A stretch of 19,744 bases of DNA. It comes from CAYLRU01 sp964386565. GTDB lineage: Bacteria; Desulfobacterota; Desulfobacteria; Desulfobacterales; UBA5616. The position numbers and the translations under genes were made by a program. The notes under the pieces were generated by a model. The model was given only the letters and a program-made list of their open reading frames with translations, had not been told where the DNA came from and ran no database searches. Positions 1-6,579 of the stretch are shown here, in pieces (position 1 is the stretch's first letter; each line of letters opens with the position of its first letter). The stretch is taken from positions 1 to 19,744 of the forward strand of contig CAYLRU010000051.1 of the NCBI GenBank assembly GCA_964386565.1. The letters run 5' to 3'.

Positions 1-2
1 TT

Positions 3-461
3 ACATCAGGTGTTATTTCTGAGATGCGAGGAGGTGATTTTGGCCAAGGCTTCGCTTATACAATAGCCCATGGTGCTATGACTGCTGCTGCGGGATATAT
101 TTTTAATGAACGCGGATATCACTTCTGGCAGAAACTAAGACAAGAACACCCGGAATTTTATAATGACAGTCTATCGTTTGAAGCAAAACAAGCTATACTT
201 GAGGCTTTTACTAAAAAGGAACAGCTCTCGCCAGATATGACAGATATCTATAAACCTACTGACTTTAGTAATATGCCACCATGGACAGAAGAAGATGACA
301 TTAGATTTTATGGATTGCTTAAAGTGACGGGTGGAACATTTGCGATAATTGATTGTCAATTCTGGCTTTATGAACCAGCGATGCAATACATTATAGAAGG
401 TGGGTATAATATTATTACGGGTGAAGAGCTTCCAGGACCAATGCCTCCAGGTCATTTTTAA
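3..461 (+). CDS. 3' end of an Rhs-like / polymorphic-toxin protein (partial)
   Basis: The frame is open to the left edge, so this is the C-terminal part of a longer protein; the first ATG at 24 is probably internal. The visible 152 residues begin with a Gly/Ala-rich stretch (MRGGDFGQGF, then AHGAMTAAAGYIFNE). This resembles the linker that precedes the variable C-terminal tip in Rhs and other polymorphic toxins. The remainder is aromatic-rich and ends in a proline-rich tail (LPGPMPPGHF). I recognise no nuclease or other toxin motif. A small membrane protein follows 93 bases downstream and an Rhs core fragment lies at 1130-1379, which supports an rhs locus. Base composition is more AT-rich than in the metabolic genes to the right, consistent with horizontal acquisition. 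Function of the tip is unknown. Confidence 0.5.
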   Translation, partial: TSGVISEMRGGDFGQGFAYTIAHGAMTAAAGYIFNERGYHFWQKLRQEHPEFYNDSLSFEAKQAILEAFTKKEQLSPDMTDIYKPTDFSNMPPWTEEDDIRFYGLLKVTGGTFAIIDCQFWLYEPAMQYIIEGGYNIITGEELPGPMPPGHF

Positions 462-554
462 CCAAGCACATAAATGCGTAAATTTTTGCAGAAGAAACAA
501 CTAACTTAGAATTTGGTAAAATATGGATGTATTATATCAGAATAAAGGCTATTT

Positions 555-737
555 ATGAAATATACGTATCTAATTGTTGGAATAGTTATATTATTATTTT
601 CAATATGGGAGAGGATACATGTAGAAGGACCTCATTTTGGAGGAGTATATGGCATAATAATAGGGGCTGGTTTGATTTTTGAAGGTGTCAGAGGCCTTTG
701 GGTTAAGAAAAACAGGGGGGCAGACCTTCACTCTTGA
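555..737 (+). CDS. small two-helix membrane protein, possibly with an altered C-terminus
   Basis: This encodes 60 residues with two hydrophobic segments: about 5-18 (YLIVGIVILLFSIW) and about 29-48 (GGVYGIIIGAGLIFEGVRGL), joined by a short polar loop. I do not recognise a family. Its place just after an Rhs-like C-terminus is where an immunity gene usually lies, but that is only positional inference. The last residues (NRGADLHS) are read from a run of six G followed by CAGACCTTCACTCTTGACA, which looks like the edge of a repeated element. The original C-terminus may therefore have been replaced by an insertion. The start ATG at 555 has no strong ribosome site, only an AATAAAGGCT stretch upstream. 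Confidence 0.4.
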   Translation: MKYTYLIVGIVILLFSIWERIHVEGPHFGGVYGIIIGAGLIFEGVRGLWVKKNRGADLHS

Positions 738-951
738 CAGAATTAGTCTTGATCCAAGCACTCTATCTCTGATGGAGGCCCCGGATAGGTTCTACCGATC
801 CCGGGGAATATCGGTCGGGGAATGCGGGTTACCCCGCCCCCCCCCCACTCAGATCCCGTGTTTGGGGACGGATATAAAAGTATAAGAATTGAGAAATATT
901 GAGCACGTTGTGGACTAATTGTAAGGAACGGGGTCGCACCTTGAATTGTGA
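715..951. repeat. possible remnant of a mobile or repeated element bounded by two similar motifs
   Basis: Two similar motifs in the same orientation bracket this stretch: GGGGGCAGACCTTCACTCTT near 716-735 and GGGGTCGCACCTTGAATTGT at 930-949. Between them lie GC-rich hairpins. CCCCGGATAGGT (779-790) pairs imperfectly with ACCGATCCCGGGG (794-806), and CGGGG (816-820) pairs with CCCCG (832-836), followed by a run of ten C. No credible protein is encoded. The motif and the C-rich hairpin recall sequences I associate with REP-transposase-linked repeats or group II intron fragments in related genomes, but this is recollection and not a match I could test. Confidence 0.35.
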
Positions 952-976
952 TTAACGATGCTAAACCCTTTACGGG

Positions 977-1019
977 CGGCGGTTTAGGAGAGATATACTT
1001 TTTCTTTAACCGCCGTTTT
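977..1019 (+). terminator. hairpin followed by T-rich tract
   Basis: CGGCGGTT (977-984) pairs perfectly with AACCGCCG (1008-1015) and is followed by TTTTG. The loop of 23 bases is long for an intrinsic terminator. It would end plus-strand transcription from the Rhs-like and small membrane genes. Confidence 0.45.
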
Positions 1020-1129
1020 GTTTGTCATTATCCATTTGATTTTTATAGACAATTGTTTTAAATTGGCATCAGTTCTTTGAAAATGGGCTCACTCCATACC
1101 ATCTGTAGAAAAGAGCTCCCTACGGGGTA

Positions 1130-1379
1130 ATGCGCATCGAGTCCCTTACGGACCAGGAACTCGATGACTCAACCGGGACTCTATAACTATGGCGCAAGAC
1201 TATATGATCCTGTTATCGGGAAGGTTTATGACCGTATCGTTCAAAGCCCGGAGGACCCGCAAACGCTGAATCGTTATTCTTATTGCCGGAATAATCCGTT
1301 AATCTATACTGATCCAAATGGATCTTGCCGATATCAGGAATTGGAAGGCTGCTATCAACAGATTTGCGATACTTTTTGA
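1130..1379 (+). pseudogene. frameshifted Rhs core fragment (orphan tip remnant)
   Basis: The frame starting at ATG 1130 reads MRIESLTDQELDDSTG and then hits a stop. The next frame continues with GLYNYGARLYDPVIGKVYDR and ends the core with NRYSYCRNNPLIYTDPNG. Together they form the well-known C-terminal signature of the Rhs core (DQELD-x-TGLYNYGARLYDP ... NRYSY-x-NNPL-x-Y-x-DPNG). Removing the single A at 1178 restores one frame. After the DPNG motif, where the variable tip should begin, only about 18 residues remain (SCRYQELEGCYQQICDTF). The rest of the core is missing upstream. This is therefore a truncated and frameshifted fragment rather than a working gene, of the type left by rhs tip exchange. 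Confidence 0.75.
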
Positions 1380-1409
1380 AAATAGGATCCCGGAAATATG
1401 AGGCCTGAT

Positions 1410-1477
1410 ACCCGCAAAAAAATCCTGTCTCCGACGAGCTATCTGGGTCCCATTCTCGCACAGGATTTTTTGCGGGT
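1410..1477. terminator. long inverted repeat, candidate bidirectional terminator
   Basis: ACCCGCAAAAAAATCCTGT (1410-1428) is the inverse of ACAGGATTTTTTGCGGGT (1460-1477), differing only by A7 against T6. Inside the loop CGAG (1434-1437) can also pair with CTCG (1455-1458). It lies 88 bases past the stop of the minus-strand crotonase gene and just after the plus-strand Rhs remnant. It could therefore terminate transcripts from both sides, or be a small inverted-repeat element. Confidence 0.5.
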
Positions 1478-1564
1478 TGCTTTGGCACTAAATTATTGGA
1501 GAGGTCGTTTACACAGTTTTATCTACAGAACCATTTTTCTGGACAATTTTCGGGCAGGCGCTTT

Positions 1565-2335
1565 TTATCGCCCGGTAAAATTTGGCTTGCGTTTTTCCAT
1601 AAAGGCGGCAATTCCTTCTTTTGCATCTTCGGTAGCTGAAACAACATTGAGTTGTCGCCTCAAATAATCAAGGGCTTCTTCAAAGGGCATATCCGCCATA
1701 TCGTAAAAGGCTTGTTTTCCCAGTTTTATTCCTACGGGACTTTTGGTTAAGAGAATTTTCAAAACTTTAAAAACTTCTTCATCCAGTCTGTCCGGCGGTA
1801 CAACACGGGTGACCAGTCCCATTTCCAGGGCTTGGTCAGCAGTGATCAACTCGCCCAAAAAGACCAATTCCATGGCTTTCTTTTTCAGAACATTTCTGAA
1901 AAGCAATGCGCCGACCATCATGGGGAAAACCCCCACATTGACTTCAGGGGTGCCGAATTTGGCGGTACTGGAAGCCACGACAATATCGCAGGCCAGCATG
2001 AATCCCATTCCACCGGCCAGGCAATGGCCGTTCACCCGGGCAACCGTCGGCTTGGGAAACCCTGCCAGCCGTTTGAGCAGATCGGCAAACGCCTGTGATC
2101 CGGCAGTATCGCCTTGAATCATTTGTCCTCCGAGATCCGCCCCTGCGCAAAAAGCTTTTTCGCCGGTTCCAGTGATGCAAACAACCCGGACGTCATCATC
2201 TTTTTCCGCCTGGTCCAGATATTTCATAAAAAGGGAAACGACGTTTCCGCTGATTGCATTGCGCTTGGTTTCCCGGTTGATGATAAAATGTGCAATATGG
2301 TCTCTCACATCGTATAAAAGATCCTGTTCCGTCAT
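1565..2335 (-). CDS. enoyl-CoA hydratase/isomerase (crotonase) family protein
   Basis: 256 residues, the usual length of a crotonase. These enzymes act in the cytoplasm on acyl-CoA thioesters, and the oxyanion hole holds the thioester oxyanion. Visible signatures are FCAGAD (62-67) and LAGGM (106-110), which form the oxyanion hole, followed by ACDIVVASSTAKFGTPEV. Of the two catalytic glutamates of classical enoyl-CoA hydratase, Glu164 is present (E131 in GTPEVNVG). Glu144 is replaced by Gly (G111 in GGMGF), so simple hydration is uncertain and an isomerase or other crotonase reaction is possible. ATG 2335 has AGGTG six bases upstream. It is the last gene of the biotin carboxylase cluster, which suggests a role in branched or unsaturated acyl-CoA breakdown. 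The substrate cannot be read from the sequence. Confidence 0.9.
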   Translation of the reverse strand: MTEQDLLYDVRDHIAHFIINRETKRNAISGNVVSLFMKYLDQAEKDDDVRVVCITGTGEKAFCAGADLGGQMIQGDTAGSQAFADLLKRLAGFPKPTVARVNGHCLAGGMGFMLACDIVVASSTAKFGTPEVNVGVFPMMVGALLFRNVLKKKAMELVFLGELITADQALEMGLVTRVVPPDRLDEEVFKVLKILLTKSPVGIKLGKQAFYDMADMPFEEALDYLRRQLNVVSATEDAKEGIAAFMEKRKPNFTGR

Positions 2336-2378
2336 GGTTTCACCTGATAAATAAAGTGTGAAGTAGTTAAGCGCGGTA

Positions 2379-2522
2379 TTACGGATAACCCGTATCCCTG
2401 TTGATCAACTCATATCCGATGCCCGGTACGCCGAAATCTTTTAAAGATTTCTATATTCCTTCCGGAAAACAGCCCTTTAAGCCGATTTTTTCTTGCATTA
2501 ATTCCTTTACCGTCTGCATCAT
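2379..2522 (-). pseudogene. short coupled ORF interrupted by an in-frame TAG
   Basis: ATG 2522 overlaps the TGA stop of the biotin carrier gene (ATGA), a normal translational-coupling arrangement. It opens a frame reading MMQTVKELMQEKIGLKGCF then PEGI, a TAG at 2453-2451, then KSLKDFGVPGIGYELINR and DTGYP before TAA at 2381-2379. Both halves look like ordinary protein, 23 residues each. Three intact genes here (thiG, thiH and the tautomerase gene) end in TAG, so TAG is an ordinary stop in this genome and readthrough is not the default explanation. The ORF may be a degraded gene, a 23-residue peptide, or an amber-readthrough product. I do not recognise the family. Confidence 0.35.
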
Positions 2523-3025
2523 TTCTCTTTTACATCAGCCAGAGTGACCAGCACTGCGTTTTTATCAAATGTACAGCCTGTCTCAAAATGAATTCCGGCG
2601 ACCACACCGTCCCGGGGCGCTGAAATTACGGTCAGAATTTTCATGCTTTCAATGATCATCATGGGTTGCCCCTTGACAACCCGGTCCCCGTCTTTTACCT
2701 TGACCTCCACCACGGTGCCCGGCATGGGCGCTTTTGCCGTACTGCCATGTCCCTCCCCGGATTCCTGTGCAGCCTGTTCCACGGGATCGATGATACGCAG
2801 GGCAAATGTACGGTCAAAGGCCCGGATAAATGCCCATTCTCCTTTTACCGTCATTTTAAGGAGGGCCGTGTGATCACCGAATCGGATCACTTGATTGCCG
2901 GAATCGGAAATGCTCAGGCCGGCAATCACCGGCTCATGGTCTTCCACCTGCAAGCGGCGTGTTCCGGGCCCGTTAAAAACCGTTACCCGATACTGTTTAT
3001 CAAGCAGCTCAATCAATCGTCTCAT
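2519..3025 (-). CDS. biotin carboxyl carrier protein (BCCP) subunit of an acyl-CoA carboxylase
   Basis: 168 residues. The C-terminal biotinyl/lipoyl domain (about 98-162) begins APMPGTVVEVKVKDGD and carries the biotin-attachment lysine K129 in the motif ESMKI, in place of the usual E-A/S-M-K-M. The N-terminal 90 residues (GTRRLQVED, DHTALLKMTVKG, FIRAFDRTFALRI) resemble the linker/BT-like segment found between biotin carboxylase and carrier domains in one-chain alpha subunits. The biotin would shuttle carboxyl groups from the neighbouring biotin carboxylase to a carboxyltransferase that is not in this window. The frame extends further upstream, but ATG 3025 is chosen because GGAG lies ten bases before it and the preceding gene stops one base away (TAA C ATG). 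Translational coupling is likely. Confidence 0.9.
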   Translation of the reverse strand: MRRLIELLDKQYRVTVFNGPGTRRLQVEDHEPVIAGLSISDSGNQVIRFGDHTALLKMTVKGEWAFIRAFDRTFALRIIDPVEQAAQESGEGHGSTAKAPMPGTVVEVKVKDGDRVVKGQPMMIIESMKILTVISAPRDGVVAGIHFETGCTFDKNAVLVTLADVKEK

Positions 3026-3026
3026 G

Positions 3027-4505
3027 TTAATTTCTCCAGTTTCCAATGCTTGCATAGGGCTCGGGTATGGAGAACGCGGGGTCCGTGAATTCCCGGCTGC
3101 CCAATGCTGCCGCGGCCAGCAGCAGGTTCCGCTGCTCATCGGTCAGGGGCGGTGGATTTAAATCCGTATGATGGCGGGGGATGAACCCGGTATCGATGCG
3201 ACCAGACGCAAATTCCGGGTGGGAAAGAATGCGGATCAGATAATCGGCGTTGGTGGTCACCCCCAGGACCAGCGTGTTTTCCAGGGCGGTTATCGCCCGT
3301 TCAATGGCGTGTTGACGATTTTTGCCGTGGGCCACCAGTTTGGCGAGCATGGGGTCAAATGCCGATGTAATCCGCATTCCCCGGGCAAAGCCGTTTTCCA
3401 CGCGCAGTCCGGCTCCTGATGGCAGGCTGTAATCGAACAGCGTCCCGGTTGCCGGCAAGAAATCTTTTTCCGGATCCTCGGCGTAAAGTCTTACCTCGAT
3501 GGCATGCCCCTGGTGCTTGATCTGCTCCTGGTGCAGGGGGAGAGGTTCTCCACATGCAATGCGGATTTGAAGCTCCACCAAGTCCAGACCGGTCACCATC
3601 TCGGTAACAGGATGCTCCACCTGGAGCCGGGTGTTCATTTCAAGAAAATAAAATTCATCATCCGGCGCCAGAAGAAACTCCACGGTACCGGCATTTCGAT
3701 ACCCGGCTTTTTCGGCAATTGCCTTTGCCGTATTGCAGATGCGCTTTCGAAGCCCATCCGGCAGACCGGGGGCCGGGCTTTCCTCCACAATTTTCTGAAA
3801 CCGGCGCTGAATGGAACATTCCCGTTCCCCAAGATCAATTACATTGCCGTGGTGATCCCCCAGTATCTGTACTTCTATATGACGGGAGTTTTCAACATAG
3901 CGTTCGGCATATACCGTATCGTCGCCGAAAGCGCGAAGGGCTTCGCCCTTTGCCAGTTGAATGGACCGGGCCAGGTCTTCTTTTTTTTGAACAATCACCA
4001 TGCCCTTTCCGCCACCGCCGGCAGCCGCCTTGATCAGCAGCGGCAGACCGAGTTTGGCGGCACAGTCTGGAAAACTTTTACCGACATCCATTTCGGTAAT
4101 GGACGGTACCAACGGAAAACCGTTCTCCATGCAAAAGGAACGAGCCGCCACCTTGTTACCCATCAACTCGATTGTTTCCGGTAGAGGCCCGATAAAGGTG
4201 ATTCCTTCTTCGGCCAGCCGTCCGGCAAATCCGGCGTTCTCTGCCAGAAAACCGAACCCCGGATGAACGGCATCCGCATGGGTTTGCCTGCATGCGGCGA
4301 TAACCTGCTCTCCATCCAGGTAGGCTGACACGGGAGTGGGTCCGTAAATTTCAATGGCTTCTTCGGCCATCTCAACAGCCGGCGTTTCCGCGTCCACCAG
4401 ATGATAGACCATCACCCCGGAAATGCCCATGTGTTTCAGCGTACCAAGGATCCTGCAGGCGATTTCACCCCGGTTGGCAATCAATACCTTGTTGAACCGT
4501 TTCAT
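3027..4505 (-). CDS. biotin carboxylase subunit of an acyl-CoA carboxylase
   Basis: 492 residues. It carboxylates carrier-bound biotin using ATP and bicarbonate in the cytoplasm. Landmarks are VLIANRGEIACRI at the N-terminus (8-19), HPGFGFLAEN (81-90), the ATP-grasp glycine loop AAAGGGGKGM (160-169), RHIEVQ (208-213), QRR (233-235) and the catalytic region EMNTRLQVEHPVTEM (289-303). Past the usual roughly 450-residue biotin carboxylase core it has a short C-terminal extension ending SIGNWRN. The VVLGVTTN-like segment (NTLVLGVTTNADYL) is common in methylcrotonyl- and geranyl-CoA-type alpha subunits, but the substrate depends on the missing carboxyltransferase. ATG 4505 is chosen because GGAAGGGA lies about eight bases upstream. 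A longer in-frame start at 4538 lacks such a site. It is the first structural gene after the tandem TetR regulator. Confidence 0.93.
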   Translation of the reverse strand: MKRFNKVLIANRGEIACRILGTLKHMGISGVMVYHLVDAETPAVEMAEEAIEIYGPTPVSAYLDGEQVIAACRQTHADAVHPGFGFLAENAGFAGRLAEEGITFIGPLPETIELMGNKVAARSFCMENGFPLVPSITEMDVGKSFPDCAAKLGLPLLIKAAAGGGGKGMVIVQKKEDLARSIQLAKGEALRAFGDDTVYAERYVENSRHIEVQILGDHHGNVIDLGERECSIQRRFQKIVEESPAPGLPDGLRKRICNTAKAIAEKAGYRNAGTVEFLLAPDDEFYFLEMNTRLQVEHPVTEMVTGLDLVELQIRIACGEPLPLHQEQIKHQGHAIEVRLYAEDPEKDFLPATGTLFDYSLPSGAGLRVENGFARGMRITSAFDPMLAKLVAHGKNRQHAIERAITALENTLVLGVTTNADYLIRILSHPEFASGRIDTGFIPRHHTDLNPPPLTDEQRNLLLAAAALGSREFTDPAFSIPEPYASIGNWRN

Positions 4506-4584
4506 CAGATATTTCCCTTCCACTTTTCCCAGGGGCATAAAGGTTCAAAATGATAAGCCTGTTTCAAGCTGTTTTGAATAATAA

Positions 4585-4621
4585 TCAATTATATTATAAC
4601 TTATGAGGGTCAATTATATTA
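4585..4621 (-). promoter_or_regulatory. direct repeat in front of the carboxylase operon, candidate operator
   Basis: The 12-base sequence TCAATTATATTA occurs twice, at 4585-4596 and 4610-4621, 25 bases apart start to start. On the minus strand it reads TAATATAATTGA, and the left copy overlaps a TATAAT-like hexamer upstream of the biotin carboxylase start. It sits between the tandem TetR gene and the operon it probably controls. The operator role is inferred. Confidence 0.4.
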
Positions 4622-4646
4622 CAAAACTTTTTATTATTTTTTCGTC

Positions 4647-5816
4647 TCATGCTTTGATGGCATTAATGAATAACATTGATACCTCTTCTCCGATTTGTTC
4701 CAGATTATAGTTCCTGTGGAACATGATCCAAGGGATCATGATGTGGTCCACTGTTCCGAAAAGCATGTTCTGGCAAATATTAAGATCCAGGTCCTTTCGG
4801 AAAGTATTTGTCGCCTGTCCCTCAACGATGATATTTTTTATGGTTTCAAACATTTTTTCATGTATTTTATAACTCTCCGACCTGTAAAATTTAGGGTTTG
4901 CCCGGAGCATCAGCACCAGCACGGTGGAAAAGTTTTTTTCCATGTTATAGAATTTGAACATGTTTAAAATGATGCCGCGTATTCGTCTTTCAAGAGAGTT
5001 TCCGCTGATGATATCATAAAGTTCCCCGAGCTTTTCACCTGGTATGCTGATCAACAGGTCCTCTTTGTTTCCGAAATACTCATAGACCGTTCCTTCCGCA
5101 ACATCCGCCTTTTTGGCGATTTCCAGCATGCTGGTATCATTAAACCCCTTTTTGGAAAACAGGGTGGTTGCCGCATTGATGATTCTAATTTTCTTTTTAT
5201 CTTTTTTATTCAGGGGCGCTGCCGTTTCCCGGTCGGGCTGAACCGCTCTGATCACCATATCATATATCTTTTCGGACTGCTCGATTGTATTGGCGGTGTC
5301 GTTCACCATCCAATTGATGGCGATGTGATCAACCGTTCCTAAAATCATATCCCTTAAAATCATCGGCGATGAAACACCGTGAAAGACACCGTCGTCGATA
5401 CCTTCCCGGATAATGCCGGTAATATGTCCGGCATATTTTTTAAGGGCTTCATAGGCTTTGGACTGGTAAAGCCTGGGATTTGATCTGGATTCCAAGACAA
5501 TTTTGATTTCCCGTCTGTTTTCCTGATTTGAAAACGTCGTGCAATGAAACCAGATAGCCTTTCTCAGCTTGTTTTCAGCACCTCGTATTCCCTGGAGATG
5601 CTCCGTCAGTCCTTGTTCGCTTTTGTTGAGAAAGGTTTCAATGATATTGAAGAGAAGGTCTTCCTTGTTTTTATAATAAACGTATATTCCGGAACCGGTC
5701 AGTCCCGCACCTTTTGCAATTTCTGAAATCGTTGCATCGACAAAGCCCTTTTCAGAAATAACATGGGTCGCCGATTCCAGTACGGCGATTTTTTTTTCCG
5801 TGAATTCGCTTTTCAT
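4647..5816 (-). CDS. tandem (double) TetR-family transcriptional regulator
   Basis: 389 residues, about twice a normal TetR protein, and it contains two complete TetR units in one chain. Unit 1 (about 6-192) has the helix-turn-helix ISEIAKGAGLTGSGIYVYYK followed by NKEDLL (50-55). Unit 2 (about 207-389) has LEIAKKADVAEGTVYEYFG followed by NKEDLL (250-255). The ligand-binding halves also repeat: RSNPRLYQSKAYE against RANPKFYRSESYK, and ILGTVDHIAINWM against LFGTVDHIMIPWI. A lysine-rich linker (NKKDKKK, 203-209) joins them. There is no stop between the units, so this is a true fusion by duplication. The start at ATG 5816 places the first helix near the N-terminus as usual; a TTG at 5876 would add 20 uncharacteristic residues. 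It lies upstream of and parallel to the carboxylase-crotonase cluster, and probably represses it in response to an acyl-CoA. The ligand is inferred from context only. Confidence 0.92.
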   Translation of the reverse strand: MKSEFTEKKIAVLESATHVISEKGFVDATISEIAKGAGLTGSGIYVYYKNKEDLLFNIIETFLNKSEQGLTEHLQGIRGAENKLRKAIWFHCTTFSNQENRREIKIVLESRSNPRLYQSKAYEALKKYAGHITGIIREGIDDGVFHGVSSPMILRDMILGTVDHIAINWMVNDTANTIEQSEKIYDMVIRAVQPDRETAAPLNKKDKKKIRIINAATTLFSKKGFNDTSMLEIAKKADVAEGTVYEYFGNKEDLLISIPGEKLGELYDIISGNSLERRIRGIILNMFKFYNMEKNFSTVLVLMLRANPKFYRSESYKIHEKMFETIKNIIVEGQATNTFRKDLDLNICQNMLFGTVDHIMIPWIMFHRNYNLEQIGEEVSMLFINAIKA

Positions 5817-6162
5817 CCGGTCTCTTATAAGCCCTTGTATTTCCGGTTTGCCCAAGTGCGGACTACAGGACTGCAAATTATAATAATTATCCTCAATATT
5901 ATTTTATTTTTTGAACTTTCTACATCAGCTATTTCAAAATTAAAGTCAACATATATTTTAATTTTTTATAATTATGTGTAATAACATTATAATTATATAT
6001 TTACAATTATTGATTAGAATTTAAAAAATAAAAAAATAAGCCCTTTCAAAACACCTATTTCAGATAAGACTGAAAATATCGATAAAATACATATTTTTGT
6101 ATAAGTGAATTTATAATAGGTCTTAAAAGCATTTATCATACTGTTTTATTTATAATATATAT
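5817..6162. other. AT-rich intergenic region, no gene seen
   Basis: About 345 bases of very AT-rich DNA lie upstream of the tandem TetR gene. It holds many TATAAT- and ATAATTAT-like words (for example around 5877-5910 and 5970-6000) but no coding frame. It presumably contains the TetR promoter and perhaps autoregulatory sites. I cannot choose one promoter with confidence. Confidence 0.5.
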
Positions 6163-6372
6163 TTAATACCAACAGTCATGCTTCATCTCGATGGGTTTGC
6201 CTTTTATCGAAAAATCGTAATAAATTGAGGATCGTTCATTTATCATAATAGCAAAGCTGATCCTACCGGAATTTGATGTCCTCTGCAGACACCCTGTTGA
6301 TGATTCCATCGCCGTCTTAAGATGAGAACGGATGGTCGACCACAAACCGGTTGGGCAGCCGGCAATCTCCAC
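6163..6372 (-). CDS. small hypothetical protein
   Basis: 69 residues from GTG 6372, which has GAGGA starting nine bases upstream at suitable spacing. The protein starts VEIAGCPTGLW and continues with STIRSHLKTAMESSTGCL, then SGRISFAIMIN and YYDFSIKGKPIE, and ends MKHDCWY. The pattern looks like an amphipathic helix followed by two beta strands and does not look like an antisense shadow, since nothing is encoded opposite. I do not recognise a family. It sits alone in an AT-rich gap but is itself of more normal composition. It could be a small gene or the 3' remnant of a larger one. Confidence 0.4.
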   Translation of the reverse strand: MEIAGCPTGLWSTIRSHLKTAMESSTGCLQRTSNSGRISFAIMINERSSIYYDFSIKGKPIEMKHDCWY

Positions 6373-6579
6373 TTTGTCCTCGGATATTGCGAAAAATTAA
6401 ATAAAAACGATAGTGAATAAATATAACTTTCCGCAAGTCAGAAAAACAGTCGGAATCTGGTGCACTTGTCCCTGTCTGAAATTAAAAATTCCATCTCCCG
6501 GTAGTCTGTTTAATTTATTGAAAACAGATAAAAAGACATATATAAAATAGATCTTGAGTTTACGCGTGATGGGTCTGAC

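Noticed and set aside
1398..1667. 89-residue plus-strand ORF
   Set aside because: It spans the inverted repeat and the end of the crotonase gene, has no motif and no convincing ribosome site.
2379..2522. Pyrrolysine-containing protein as a firm call
   Set aside because: TAG ends at least three intact genes here, and no pyl gene is in the window, so recoding is kept only as a hypothesis.
3026..3139. Longer start for the biotin carrier protein
   Set aside because: The extra residues are read out of frame from the biotin carboxylase C-terminus and look like antisense-type composition; ATG 3025 has its own ribosome site.
3504..4184. 226-residue plus-strand ORF
   Set aside because: It is a shadow of the biotin carboxylase gene on the other strand.
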